DNA of 64,000 nt, taken from positions 496,001-560,000 of the forward strand of contig JADJUE010000002.1 in the NCBI GenBank assembly GCA_016710785.1, written 5' to 3'. Source of the stretch: Candidatus Epilinea brevis (GTDB lineage: Bacteria > Chloroflexota > Anaerolineae > Epilineales > Epilineaceae). The translations under genes were made by a program, and so were the position numbers. The notes below the pieces were generated by a model. The model made no database searches, was not told where the DNA came from, and worked only from the letters and a program-made list of their open reading frames with translations. This document shows, one piece after another, positions 39,430-46,741 of this stretch. Numbering within the stretch: position 1 is the first letter of the stretch; every line of letters starts with the position of its first letter.

Positions 39430-40434
39430 TCAAGGCGCCACGACGCGGAACCCGATATGCGCGTCCTGGTACTCCGGCGGATCCTCGAAGTGGCGGTAGG
39501 CGGAGCGGGCCACGAAGCGGTTGCTGCCCCACCAGCCGCCCTTCTCCACCTTGGTCCGGCCCAGCCGCGGGCCGCGCGGATCGTCTACCCCGCCCGCCGG
39601 CCCGGCCTCGTAGGCCGCCAGCCAGTCCTGCACCCATTCCATGAGGTTTCCGGACATGTCGAGCGCTCCGACCCAGCTGGCACCCTCGGGGAAGCTGCCG
39701 ACGGCCTGCGCGGCGCGGCTGCCCACCACGTTGCAGCGCGCGGCGTCGAAGGCCTCGCCCCAGGGGTAGGCCCGCGATTCCGGCCCGCGCGCGGCGAACT
39801 CCCATTCGGCTTCCGTGGGCAGGCGGCCACCGCGCCACCTGGCATAGGCCTCGGCTTCGTACCAGGTGACGCAGGCCCGCGGGTGGTCCTGGCCAGGCGC
39901 CGGGCAGGGCAGGGGCAGGGATCCGGCGGCTTGCCTGGCCAGCCACTTGCGCCCGGCGTCGGACCACAGGGTGAGGTCCTTGTAGCCCCCGGCTTCGACG
40001 AAGCCCTGGAAGGCGCCGACGGTCACCTCGTGGACATCGATCCAATAGCCCGTGCTCAGGTTCACCCGGTGTTGCGGCTGCTCGGCGAGCATGGCCCGGG
40101 CCACCCATTCGGGCGGGCTCAGGGCCATCAGCGCCAGCATGGCCTCCTCACCGGTGCCCATCAGGAAGGAGCCGGCGGGCACCCAGACCTGGGAGACGCC
40201 CCGGCCGTCCACGCGCGTGGTGCCAGCGGCGCGGTCGGGGGTCGGCTTCGGCGCCGGTGCGGTCGGGGTGTCGGTGGACGCCGGGGTCGCTGATGGCCGG
40301 GTTGCGGAAGCCCTTGGGCTGGCCGCAGTGACCGTGGGCGGTGGCGTGCGATCGGGCGGCGCGACGCAGCCCAGCAGCGGCAGGTAGAGGAAGCCGAAGA
40401 CTGAGGCCAGCGGTCCAGCGAGGAGGGGATTCAT
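39430..40434 (-). CDS. FGE/SUMF1-fold lipoprotein, probably non-catalytic
   Basis: 334 residues. The N-terminus contains a lipobox (FLYLPLLGC), so it should be lipidated at Cys23 and exported, followed by a Thr/Pro-rich linker to about residue 75. The rest is the formylglycine-generating-enzyme fold: VWVPAGSFLMGTGEE, WIDVHEVTVGAFQGFVEAGG, CVTWYEAEAYARWRGGRLPTEAEWEFAARG, YPWGEAFD and MSGNLMEWVQDW. True enzymes keep two Cys in the late RGGSW...C...C segment. Here that region reads VEKGGWWGSNRFVARSAYRHF with no Cys, so it is unlikely to make formylglycine and may be a binding or structural variant. It lies 131 bp upstream of the giant gene in the same direction and has no sulfatase partner. Confidence 0.85.
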   Translation of the reverse strand: MNPLLAGPLASVFGFLYLPLLGCVAPPDRTPPPTVTAASPRASATRPSATPASTDTPTAPAPKPTPDRAAGTTRVDGRGVSQVWVPAGSFLMGTGEEAMLALMALSPPEWVARAMLAEQPQHRVNLSTGYWIDVHEVTVGAFQGFVEAGGYKDLTLWSDAGRKWLARQAAGSLPLPCPAPGQDHPRACVTWYEAEAYARWRGGRLPTEAEWEFAARGPESRAYPWGEAFDAARCNVVGSRAAQAVGSFPEGASWVGALDMSGNLMEWVQDWLAAYEAGPAGGVDDPRGPRLGRTKVEKGGWWGSNRFVARSAYRHFEDPPEYQDAHIGFRVVAP

Positions 40435-40572
40435 GGAGCCGTCCTGGATTCGTGAAGGTCCGCCGGTCGGGTCGCGCGGTCGCGGCGAGAGACGACGTGG
40501 CAGGTCGCCGCCGCCAGGACCGTTTAACAGTCGGCGCGGCCCTTGGGGTTCATCCGGTCTCCGTGTGGGCTG

Positions 40573-41430
40573 TCACCGACCCGGCTTGCTCCGGAAGGCC
40601 TGCGCCACCAGCTGCCGCGGGTAGAAGGCGCTGACGTCGCCGCCCTCGGCGTGGCGATACAGGGCGGCGGTGTAGATGCCGCCGAGGGCGCTCTGCACCA
40701 GCACCAGGCCGATGAGGGCCAGGACGAAGACGATGACCACCGCGGCGATCAGGACCACTGACCCGCTGCCGGTGACGGCCAGGATGGCCACCGTGCCCAG
40801 CGCGATCAGCGGCAGCAGGACGAGGAAGAAGACCAGGCCCATGCCCACGCCGCCGATGACCTGCTCGCCCCAGGTCCGCCGCAGCAGCTGGGTGCTGCGC
40901 TTGACCGCATCCATCGGGCCGAGGCCTTCGGCCACGAGCACCGGCACGACCAGGTAGCTGGCCATGGTCCAGGCGGCGCCGCCGATGCGCGACACCCATT
41001 GCCCGCCGCGTCCGCCGCGGTCGGCGGCGAATCGCAGGGCCACGCCCACGGTGGCGGCGATGGCCGCGTAGCCCATGAGGTTGGACAGGTTCGCGTTGGC
41101 GATGCGGAAGCCGTCGGCGGCCGTCGGATCGCCGCCCTGCAGGCGGATCAGCGCCGCGCCCACCAGGGCGCTGTTGAAGTAGAAGACCACCAGGTACTGC
41201 ACGAAGTAGAAACCGAAGAGGAAGGCATAGGCCAGCGGGCCGCGCTGGGCGTTCGGCCCGAAGATCTGCTCGCTCAGACCGCTGGCGTAGGCGGGCACCC
41301 AGAAGCTGGCGGTGACCAGCATGGCGACAATGGATGAGACGATGGGGAAGACCAGCAGCTCCTTGTCGGCGCGGAGCACGGCGGCGCTGGCCTTCACCAG
41401 CTGCCAGCTGTTGGACAGGCGTGGGAACAT
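40573..41430 (-). CDS. DUF6159-type multi-pass membrane protein
   Basis: 285 residues with six hydrophobic segments, for example LVFPIVSSIVAMLVTASFWV, AYAFLFGFYFVQYLVVFYF and VIGGVGMGLVFFLVLLPLIALG. The N-terminus FPRLSNSWQLVKASAAVLRADKELLVFP and the pattern YFNSALVGAALIRLQGGDPT are characteristic of the DUF6159 family, whose function is unknown. AGGAGG precedes the ATG at 41430 by six bases; an upstream in-frame ATG at 41577 has no such site. It ends 138 bp before the FGE-like gene on the same strand; that gap holds nothing I recognise. Confidence 0.8.
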   Translation of the reverse strand: MFPRLSNSWQLVKASAAVLRADKELLVFPIVSSIVAMLVTASFWVPAYASGLSEQIFGPNAQRGPLAYAFLFGFYFVQYLVVFYFNSALVGAALIRLQGGDPTAADGFRIANANLSNLMGYAAIAATVGVALRFAADRGGRGGQWVSRIGGAAWTMASYLVVPVLVAEGLGPMDAVKRSTQLLRRTWGEQVIGGVGMGLVFFLVLLPLIALGTVAILAVTGSGSVVLIAAVVIVFVLALIGLVLVQSALGGIYTAALYRHAEGGDVSAFYPRQLVAQAFRSKPGR

Positions 41431-41634
41431 GACGGGCCTCCTGGCGGGGGTTGGGTGATCGGCGACCGGCGACGATGCGGTTCGGCAGCTAGGGTACGCC
41501 AAGGCGATTAGCGACACCAGCCCGAAGGGTGTGGCTGGCGTACAGTACAGTGCCGGTATTACGCCCTGCAAGGCCATAGCGTTGCGGCAAGTCGATGGGG
41601 TGAGGCCAAGAACCGTTCGGCAGCCATCAGGGTA

Positions 41635-41844
41635 TGTAGGGGCGAAGCATTTGCCGCCAGCAACCCGGGATCCCCACCCCGGTTGTCGGCGAATGCTTCG
41701 CCCTGGCGCTCACGGCGCGCCATCGCCCTTCCACCGGCTCGGGGGTGGTGGATCCGTAATCTGGTGCTGGGGCCAGGGCGAAGCATCCGCTGTGAGGTCG
41801 TTGGGTTTCCCCCGCAGTGGTTCGGCGAATGCTTCGCCCCTACA
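41635..41844. repeat. 210-bp nested palindromic (MITE-like) element
   Basis: The element starts TGTAGGGGCGAAGCATT and ends with its exact reverse complement. Inside, ATGCTTCGCCCTGG (about 41693-41706) and CCAGGGCGAAGCAT (about 41773-41786) form a second perfect inverted pair. It thus consists of two hairpin-like modules, each flanked by GCGAAGCAT boxes in opposite orientation. There is no coding capacity and no clear target-site duplication. It lies in the 570-bp non-coding gap between the DUF6159 gene and an antiporter remnant. The rest of that gap (41431-41634 and 41845-42004) shows nothing I recognise. Confidence 0.75.
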
Positions 41845-42004
41845 TTGCGTCGGACGGCAGGATGGCTGCCGGACGGCTCTTGGCCACACCTCAAGGCGAT
41901 GTCCAACACCGCGCCTTCGCCCACGGGCTTGCGGTCGCGGGGAATCAGCGGTATCGTCGACCGATGGCCAGCGACCCTGCCGTCCTCTCGCGCCGCTCCG
42001 GTCG

Positions 42005-42360
42005 ATGCTGATCACCCTGCTCGTGGTCGCCGCCGTCCTGGCCGTCGCCGGGCTCTGCGGGCGGCTCGCGGCGCGCCTGGGGCAGCCGCCGGTGATCGGC
42101 GAGCTGGTGGCCGGCATCGCTCTGGGACCATCGATCCTGGGTGCGGTGCTGCTGCGGCGCCACGCGGGCGGGGTGCTGCGCATCGCCGGCGCCTGCCTGC
42201 CGCGCGACGCGGACGCCGTGGCCGGCCTCTGCACGCCGTGAGCGTGCTCCTGCTGCCGGCCTTCTTCGTGCAGGTGGGGCTGCGAACCGAGCTCGGCCTG
42301 GTCTCGGGGCCAGCTACCGACGAGCTTACGACCAATCCTGCTGCCGCTCCTCTCATCTGA
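42005..42360 (+). pseudogene. Remnant of a Kef/CPA2-type cation:proton antiporter
   Basis: The first 50 residues from the ATG at 42005 match the N-terminus of monovalent-cation:proton antiporters (VAGLCGRLAARLGQPPVIGELVAGIALGPSILGAV). After about residue 55 the similarity jumps. A second piece in another frame, VLLLPAFFVQVGLRTELGLV (about 42240-42300), corresponds to a segment normally 200 or more residues further on. Thus most of the gene has been deleted and the fused ends are out of frame. The following 200 bp to 42558 hold nothing recognisable. It lies beside the palindromic element, which may have promoted the loss. Confidence 0.7.
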
Positions 42361-42558
42361 GGAGGCTTCGTTCGGTGGACCGGTGCCAGACTGGGACAGC
42401 CTTGACGAGGCTCTCGCGTCCTCGCCTAAGGCGGGACGACGCGGGCGCGGCACTCGCTGGTCATCCCTCCCAGCGGGGCTTGCCCAGCTACCGCATCCTG
42501 ATGGGCGTGAAGCCCAGATGAGGGCACAGCATGGTCTCGCTGTAGCTGGCGACGGATG

Positions 42559-42975
42559 TCAAGCCGCGGCGATGAGGGCGATCAGCTCAGCGGGTTGGAG
42601 AATGGGGATGGGGCAGGCCTGGAAGTCCCTGGGGTTTCGGGTCACCAGGTGCGATGCGCCGGCGGCGATGGCGGCGGCTATCTGGACGGCATCTTCGAAG
42701 TCCGGTCCGGGGATTGCCAGGGCGCTCTGCAGGACGCTACCGTTCACCGGGGCGACTTCAAAGACACGAAGCAGATCGGCCAGGGCCGCCGCCGTGCGCG
42801 GTGCGTCGCTGTGCCGCCGCAATAGGTAATGGAGAGTCGTCACGGTGTGGGCCGCGAGCAGGCCATCAACCCTTTCCCCCTCGACTGCAGCCCACACTCG
42901 CGCAGCCAGGGGGAAGAAGGGTTGGCGGGCGGCGAGTACATCCAGCACGACGTTGGCATCCAGGAGGACCCGCAT
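42559..42975 (-). CDS. vapC: PIN-domain toxin (VapC-like RNase)
   Basis: 138 residues with the PIN fold: MRVLLDANVVLDVLAARQPFF at the start (first catalytic Asp in LLDAN), HTVTTLHYLLRR in the middle, and the late acidic motif GPDFEDAVQIAAAIAAGASHLVTRNPRDF. Members are Mg-dependent ribonucleases, often cutting tRNA or rRNA, held inactive by the partner antitoxin. The ATG at 42975 lies four bases after the antitoxin stop, so the pair is cotranscribed and coupled. Confidence 0.88.
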   Translation of the reverse strand: MRVLLDANVVLDVLAARQPFFPLAARVWAAVEGERVDGLLAAHTVTTLHYLLRRHSDAPRTAAALADLLRVFEVAPVNGSVLQSALAIPGPDFEDAVQIAAAIAAGASHLVTRNPRDFQACPIPILQPAELIALIAAA

Positions 42976-42979
42976 CCGC

Positions 42980-43216
42980 TCAGTCACGGTACTTGTCCGC
43001 CAGGTACTCTCGATGCTCATCCACACTGACGTCGGCTGGCAGGATGCCGCTGAGGCGCCGGAGGATAGGTGCGTCCGACTGAAGGTTGTCGGCGCCCGAC
43101 AGGGCTTCCAGATAGTCGGAGATCAGCTTGGTGAGGGTGGTGCCATGCCGCGAGGCATAACCTTTGGCCGATTCCAGCCAGCGCTGTTCCACGCGAACGG
43201 TGAGCTTGGTCTGCAT
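42980..43216 (-). CDS. Antitoxin of the PIN toxin, ribbon-helix-helix type (DUF6364-like)
   Basis: 78 residues from the ATG at 43216. MQTKLTVRVEQRWLESAKGYASRHGTTLTKLISDYLEAL has the beta-strand/helix/helix layout of ribbon-helix-helix regulators; the acidic C-terminal third (DAPILRRLSGILPADVSVDEHREYL) should wrap the toxin. DUF6364 proteins are commonly paired with PIN toxins. It probably represses its own promoter: an inverted repeat with arms GTGCCGTA/TACGGCAC (43269-43302) overlaps the -10 box upstream. Confidence 0.78.
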   Translation of the reverse strand: MQTKLTVRVEQRWLESAKGYASRHGTTLTKLISDYLEALSGADNLQSDAPILRRLSGILPADVSVDEHREYLADKYRD

Positions 43217-43268
43217 GCTGTGTCTCCGTGCCAGTACGGCTGTCTCGACCGCGATCACATGGGACTGA

Positions 43269-43319
43269 GTGCCGTACGGCCGACCCCATAATCATACGGC
43301 ACGCGCCTGTCGCTGCCAA
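43269..43319 (-). promoter_or_regulatory. Promoter and candidate operator of the PIN toxin-antitoxin pair
   Basis: Minus strand: TTGGCA (43314-43319), 17 bp, TATGAT (43291-43296). The inverted repeat GTGCCGTA (43269-43276) / TACGGCAC (43295-43302) covers the -10 box and start region, where a bound ribbon-helix-helix antitoxin would block polymerase. Confidence 0.55.
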
Positions 43320-43498
43320 GCGGTCGGACCGCGACTGGCTGCGGACACTGGCAACGTTCGGCATCGTGGACTCCATCCACCAAGAGTCTGCGATGTTCAC
43401 CAACTCAGGTCTACTCCGCCGCCGACCGCGTTGCCCCTTGTCGATGGCGTCGCTAGACTTCGGTCGTCTCAGCCCACGCAGTCTAGGAGACCATAGTC

Positions 43499-43729
43499 AT
43501 GACCTATTCCCGCATCACGGTTGATCCGTCACAGATGGGCGGCGTTCCCTGCCTTAGGGGCTTGCGGATTCCTGTTGCCACGGTTGTCGCGATGGTCGCC
43601 AATGGCCTGACGAGGTCAGCGATCCTGGATGCCTACCCGGCTTTGGTCCCGGAAGATATGGGCGAGGCTTTGCGCTTCGCGGCGGAAGCGCTCCTCGAGC
43701 ATGAGTTGCCGATGGTGGCCATTGCATGA
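43499..43729 (+). CDS. DUF433 antitoxin-like protein
   Basis: 76 residues. The sequence RITVDPSQMGGVPCLRGLRIPVATVVAMVANGLTRSAILDAYPALVPEDMGEALRFAAE is the complete DUF433 domain, a small winged-helix-like fold that accompanies DUF5615 PIN-like toxins. AGGAGA lies before the ATG. Its stop overlaps the next start as ATGA, the usual arrangement for this pair, but the toxin frame that follows is badly damaged. The antitoxin itself looks whole. Confidence 0.85.
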   Translation: MTYSRITVDPSQMGGVPCLRGLRIPVATVVAMVANGLTRSAILDAYPALVPEDMGEALRFAAEALLEHELPMVAIA

Positions 43730-43841
43730 GGTTCCTGGTCGACAACACGCTCGTCCCCTTGGCCTCAACGACGACAACACGATCGACTTCGAGACGTCGC
43801 GCATCCGCAGCCGGCGGCTTCCGTTGGTCGGGACAGAGTAG
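43726..43841 (+). pseudogene. Internally deleted DUF5615 PIN-like toxin
   Basis: The ATG in the overlap begins with the family start MRFLVDNTLVPLA, including the first catalytic Asp. The frame then loses similarity. In the next frame FETSRIRSRRLPLVGTE (to the stop at 43839-43841) matches the usual C-terminus of these toxins. Only about 38 codons lie between the two ends, whereas intact members are about 110-120 residues, so roughly two thirds is missing and the ends are out of frame. Toxin function is surely gone. Confidence 0.65.
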
Positions 43842-43909
43842 GGTCGCCTGCGTTCCCAGCCCGGCGTAGCCACGTCGGTAGCAGCCGTCGGCACGAGTTT
43901 TTCCACCGC

Positions 43910-43936
43910 TGTCGATTTCCCCCACCCCCGTTCGAC
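43910..43936 (+). promoter_or_regulatory. Candidate ECF42-type promoter of the DGPF/sigma pair
   Basis: TGTCGA (43910-43915), 17 bp, CGAC (43933-43936). This matches the bipartite promoter reported for the ECF42 group (TGTCGA at -35, CGA[C/T]C-like at -10) and lies about 110 bp before the DGPF gene. It would let the sigma factor transcribe its own operon. The stretch 43842-43909 shows nothing else. Confidence 0.5.
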
Positions 43937-44045
43937 GTAGCTCACAGAACCGGCACGCACGCCCCGCTGCGAGCAGTCGGGCCGCCCGGTTCGAGACAAC
44001 ATCCAACCTTCCCCCCCCAGAAAACAGAGCACAAGGAGATCGACG

Positions 44046-44471
44046 ATGAGGGTCATGGTGATGGTCAAGGCGACGGCCGATTCCGAGGCGGGCATCATGC
44101 CCGGCGAGCAGCTGCTGACCGAGATGGGCGCGTTCAACGAGGAGCTGGTGAAGGCCGGCGTGATACTGGCCGGCGATGGCTTGCATCCCAGCGCCAAGGG
44201 GGCGCGGGTGCGCTTCTCCGGCGCATCGCGGACCGTGATCGACGGCCCCTTCGCCGAGACCAAGGAGCTGGTGGCCGGCTACTGGCTGTGGCAGGTGCGG
44301 TCGATGGACGAGGCCATCGAATGGGTCAAGCGCTGCCCCAACCCCATGCTGACCGATTCCGAGATCGAGATCCGCCCCGTGTTCGAGGCCGAGGACTTCG
44401 GGGCCGAGTTCACCCCCGAGCTGCGGGAGCAGGAGGATCGCCTGCGCGCGCTGATGCAGGCCGGTTCCTGA
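44046..44471 (+). CDS. YCII-related DGPF-domain protein
   Basis: 141 residues, a ferredoxin-like alpha/beta fold of the YciI superfamily. The name-giving motif is VIDGPFAETKELVAGYWL near residues 65-82; MRVMVMVKAT opens the first strand. DGPF proteins are the standard neighbours of ECF42 sigma factors; their biochemical role is not established. An AAGGAG site precedes the ATG. The sigma gene follows after 47 bp, a gap containing an inverted repeat (CCGGTTCT at 44477-44484 and AGAACCGG at 44500-44507) that could tune readthrough. Confidence 0.9.
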   Translation: MRVMVMVKATADSEAGIMPGEQLLTEMGAFNEELVKAGVILAGDGLHPSAKGARVRFSGASRTVIDGPFAETKELVAGYWLWQVRSMDEAIEWVKRCPNPMLTDSEIEIRPVFEAEDFGAEFTPELREQEDRLRALMQAGS

Positions 44472-44518
44472 CCACGCCGGTTCTTGACCCTCGGGATCTA
44501 GAACCGGGATCCCACGAG

Positions 44519-45790
44519 ATGGACGCGGCCATGGACGCCGTTCACCGGTCCATCGATGCTGTGTGGCGGATCGAGTCCGCCAGGCTCATCGCCGGTCTCG
44601 CGCGCTTCACCGGCGACGTGGGACTGGCGGAGGACCTGGCCCAGGACGCGCTCGTGGCCGCTCTGGCCCAGTGGCCGCGGACCGGCGTGCCGGCCAAACC
44701 TGGCGCCTGGCTGACGGCCGTGGCCAAGCGTCGGGCCATCGATCAGCATCGCCGGAGCCTGAACCTGGAGCGCAAGGTGCAGGACCTGGGGCGCGCGCTC
44801 GACGCCGATGCGCTCGGCTCCGCGCCCCAGGATGCCGGTACAGATGAGCAGGAGGCCATCGGCGACGACCTCCTGCGGCTCATGTTCACCTGCTGCCATC
44901 CCCTGCTGAGTCAGGAGGCGCGGGTCGCCCTGACCCTGCGCCTCCTCGGTGGCCTGAGTACCGAGGAGATCGCCCGCGCCTTCCTCCTGCCGCTGCCCAC
45001 CGTCGCCCAGCGCCTGGTGCGGGCCAAGCGGGTGCTGGCCGAGGCGCGCGTGCCCTTCTCTCTGCCGCCCGATCCGGAGCTGGCCGCCCGCCTCGGCTCC
45101 GTCCTGGAGGTGGTCTACCTCGTGTTCAACGAGGGCTACGCGGCGACCGCCGGCGAGAACCTGTTGCGCCCGGCGCTCTGCGAGGAGGCCCTGCGCCTGG
45201 GCCGCATCCTCGCCGAACTGGCCCCGGAGGAGCCCGAGGTCCACGGGCTGGTCGCCTTGATGGAACTGCAGGCCTCCAGGTCTCGGGCCAGGGTGGGTCC
45301 TTCCGGCGCGCCGGTGCTGCTCCTCGACCAGAATCGCGCCCATTGGGACCAGTTGCTGATCCGCCGCGGCCTGGCGGCCCTCGAGCACGCCGAAGCGCTG
45401 GGAGGATCCTTGGGACCCTACGCCCTGCAGGCCGCGCTCGCCGCCTGCCACGCGCGGGCCCGCCGACCCGCAGAGACCGACTGGCTGCGCATCACCGCGC
45501 TCTACGATATCCTGGCCCAGCTCCAGCCTTCACCGGTCGTCGCCTTGAACCGCGCGGTGGCCGTGGGCATGGCCTTCGGTCCGGCGGCGGGGCTGGAACT
45601 GGTGGATGCCCTGGCCGACGAGTCGTCCCTCGCACGCTACCACCTGCTGCCCGCGGTCCGCGGCGACCTGCTGGCGCGGCTCGGGCGTCACGAGGAGGCC
45701 CGGGCGGCGTTTGAGCGAGCGGCGGCGCTCACGGGGAACGCGCGGGAGCGGGAACTGTTGCTGGGACGGGCGGGGGGCTGCGGGGGGTAG
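44519..45790 (+). CDS. ECF42-group RNA polymerase sigma factor with DUF6596/TPR-like extension
   Basis: 423 residues, about twice a normal ECF sigma factor. Region 2 is seen in RFTGDVGLAEDLAQDALVAALAQWP and AWLTAVAKRRAIDQHRR; region 4 in RVALTLRLLGGLSTEEIARAFLLPLPTVAQRLVRAKRVL (about residues 135-175). From about residue 185 comes the long helical extension typical of ECF42 (SVLEVVYLVFNEGYAA, LVALMELQASRSRAR, LLIRRGLAALEHAEAL, TALYDILAQLQPSPVVALNRAVA). In this group the extension replaces an anti-sigma factor and is needed for activity. No anti-sigma gene is nearby. The start may be 44519 or the ATG 12 bases later. Confidence 0.92.
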   Translation: MDAAMDAVHRSIDAVWRIESARLIAGLARFTGDVGLAEDLAQDALVAALAQWPRTGVPAKPGAWLTAVAKRRAIDQHRRSLNLERKVQDLGRALDADALGSAPQDAGTDEQEAIGDDLLRLMFTCCHPLLSQEARVALTLRLLGGLSTEEIARAFLLPLPTVAQRLVRAKRVLAEARVPFSLPPDPELAARLGSVLEVVYLVFNEGYAATAGENLLRPALCEEALRLGRILAELAPEEPEVHGLVALMELQASRSRARVGPSGAPVLLLDQNRAHWDQLLIRRGLAALEHAEALGGSLGPYALQAALAACHARARRPAETDWLRITALYDILAQLQPSPVVALNRAVAVGMAFGPAAGLELVDALADESSLARYHLLPAVRGDLLARLGRHEEARAAFERAAALTGNARERELLLGRAGGCGG

Positions 45791-45819
45791 CGGGGGAACC
45801 TGAAGACGGCGGAACGGCA

Positions 45820-45888
45820 CCCCCCTCCCGACCTCCCCCCGCTGGGGGAGGAGCAGCTCCTCCCCCAGCGGGGAGGTCGGGAGGGGGG
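45820..45888. repeat. Long near-perfect palindrome between convergent genes
   Basis: A 69-bp palindrome with arms CCCCCCTCCCGACCTCCC... and its complement, differing only by two extra C in the left arm, and centred on GGAGCAGCTCC. It lies 30 bp after the sigma-factor stop and 40 bp before the stop of the convergent permease gene. It would form a very stable hairpin and may terminate both transcripts; its composition also fits a dispersed REP-like repeat. Confidence 0.6.
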
Positions 45889-45928
45889 CAAGCGCCCACG
45901 ATCAACCCTCGGACGCCTCGCCCCCCCG

Positions 45929-46738
45929 TCACCCCCCCATCCCCGTCGCCAGCCCCCCGCTCTCGTAATGGCGCAGCCCGCGGTGGAAGGCGATCAGGGC
46001 CAGGGCCAGGAAGACCAGCGCTGCCGCCGCCAGCTGCGCCAGGCCGCGGCCCGTGTAATGGCGGACGAAGTCCGCCGGCAGGGCGCCGATGAAGCCAGCC
46101 GGAATGACGGTCAGCAGGATCAGTTTGGCAGAGCCGTCGAAGATGCTCATGGGGTAGGTGGCGAAGGCCAGGATGGCGTTGATGGCCGATCCGGAGAGGG
46201 CCGAGGCCGAGCCGATCCAGAAGGTGAGGCTGGCCACCAGCACCAGGAAGCTGATGAAGACGATCATCGAGACCAGCGCGGCCGCGCCATAGCGCAGCCA
46301 GGCCGCGGCATCGGGAGGGCCGAGCAGCGCCATGCACAGCAAGCCGGTGAGGATGTCGCCCCAGCCGCTGATGCGGCTGCCGGAGGCCAGCACGTGCAGC
46401 AGCACCGGGCGGGGCAGCGACAGGTAGGGGTCCAGGCCATTCTGGCTGATGATGTCGGCCAGTGAGAGCGCGTTGCCGAAGAGCACCACCCCCAACCCAA
46501 AGCCGGTGGCGGTCATGCCGTAGAGGCCCAGCATGTCGCGCATGCCCCAGCCGTTGACCTTGGGGAAGCGCTGGAAGAAGAGCAGCCAGAAGGCCAGGAA
46601 GGCAGCGTTGTTCAACAGCATGCCCAGCACCTGGCTGATGAAGGACGCCCGGTACTCCAGGGCCGCGAGCAGGTTCGTCTTCCAGAGGGCGGCCAGGAAG
46701 GACAGCTCGACGCGGATCCGTCGCAGGGTGGTCATCAT
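45929..46738 (-). CDS. ABC-2 type permease, second subunit
   Basis: 269 residues, six transmembrane segments, ABC-2_membrane_6-like. Marks include LWKTNLLAALEYRASFISQVLGMLLNN at the start and the central WLLFFQRFPKVNGWGMRDMLGLYG, which recurs across this family. It follows the first permease with a three-base gap and, with it, should form a heterodimeric channel powered by the ATPase encoded at 47559-48602. The exported compound is unknown. Confidence 0.85.
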   Translation of the reverse strand: MMTTLRRIRVELSFLAALWKTNLLAALEYRASFISQVLGMLLNNAAFLAFWLLFFQRFPKVNGWGMRDMLGLYGMTATGFGLGVVLFGNALSLADIISQNGLDPYLSLPRPVLLHVLASGSRISGWGDILTGLLCMALLGPPDAAAWLRYGAAALVSMIVFISFLVLVASLTFWIGSASALSGSAINAILAFATYPMSIFDGSAKLILLTVIPAGFIGALPADFVRHYTGRGLAQLAAAALVFLALALIAFHRGLRHYESGGLATGMGG

Positions 46739-46741
46739 CGC

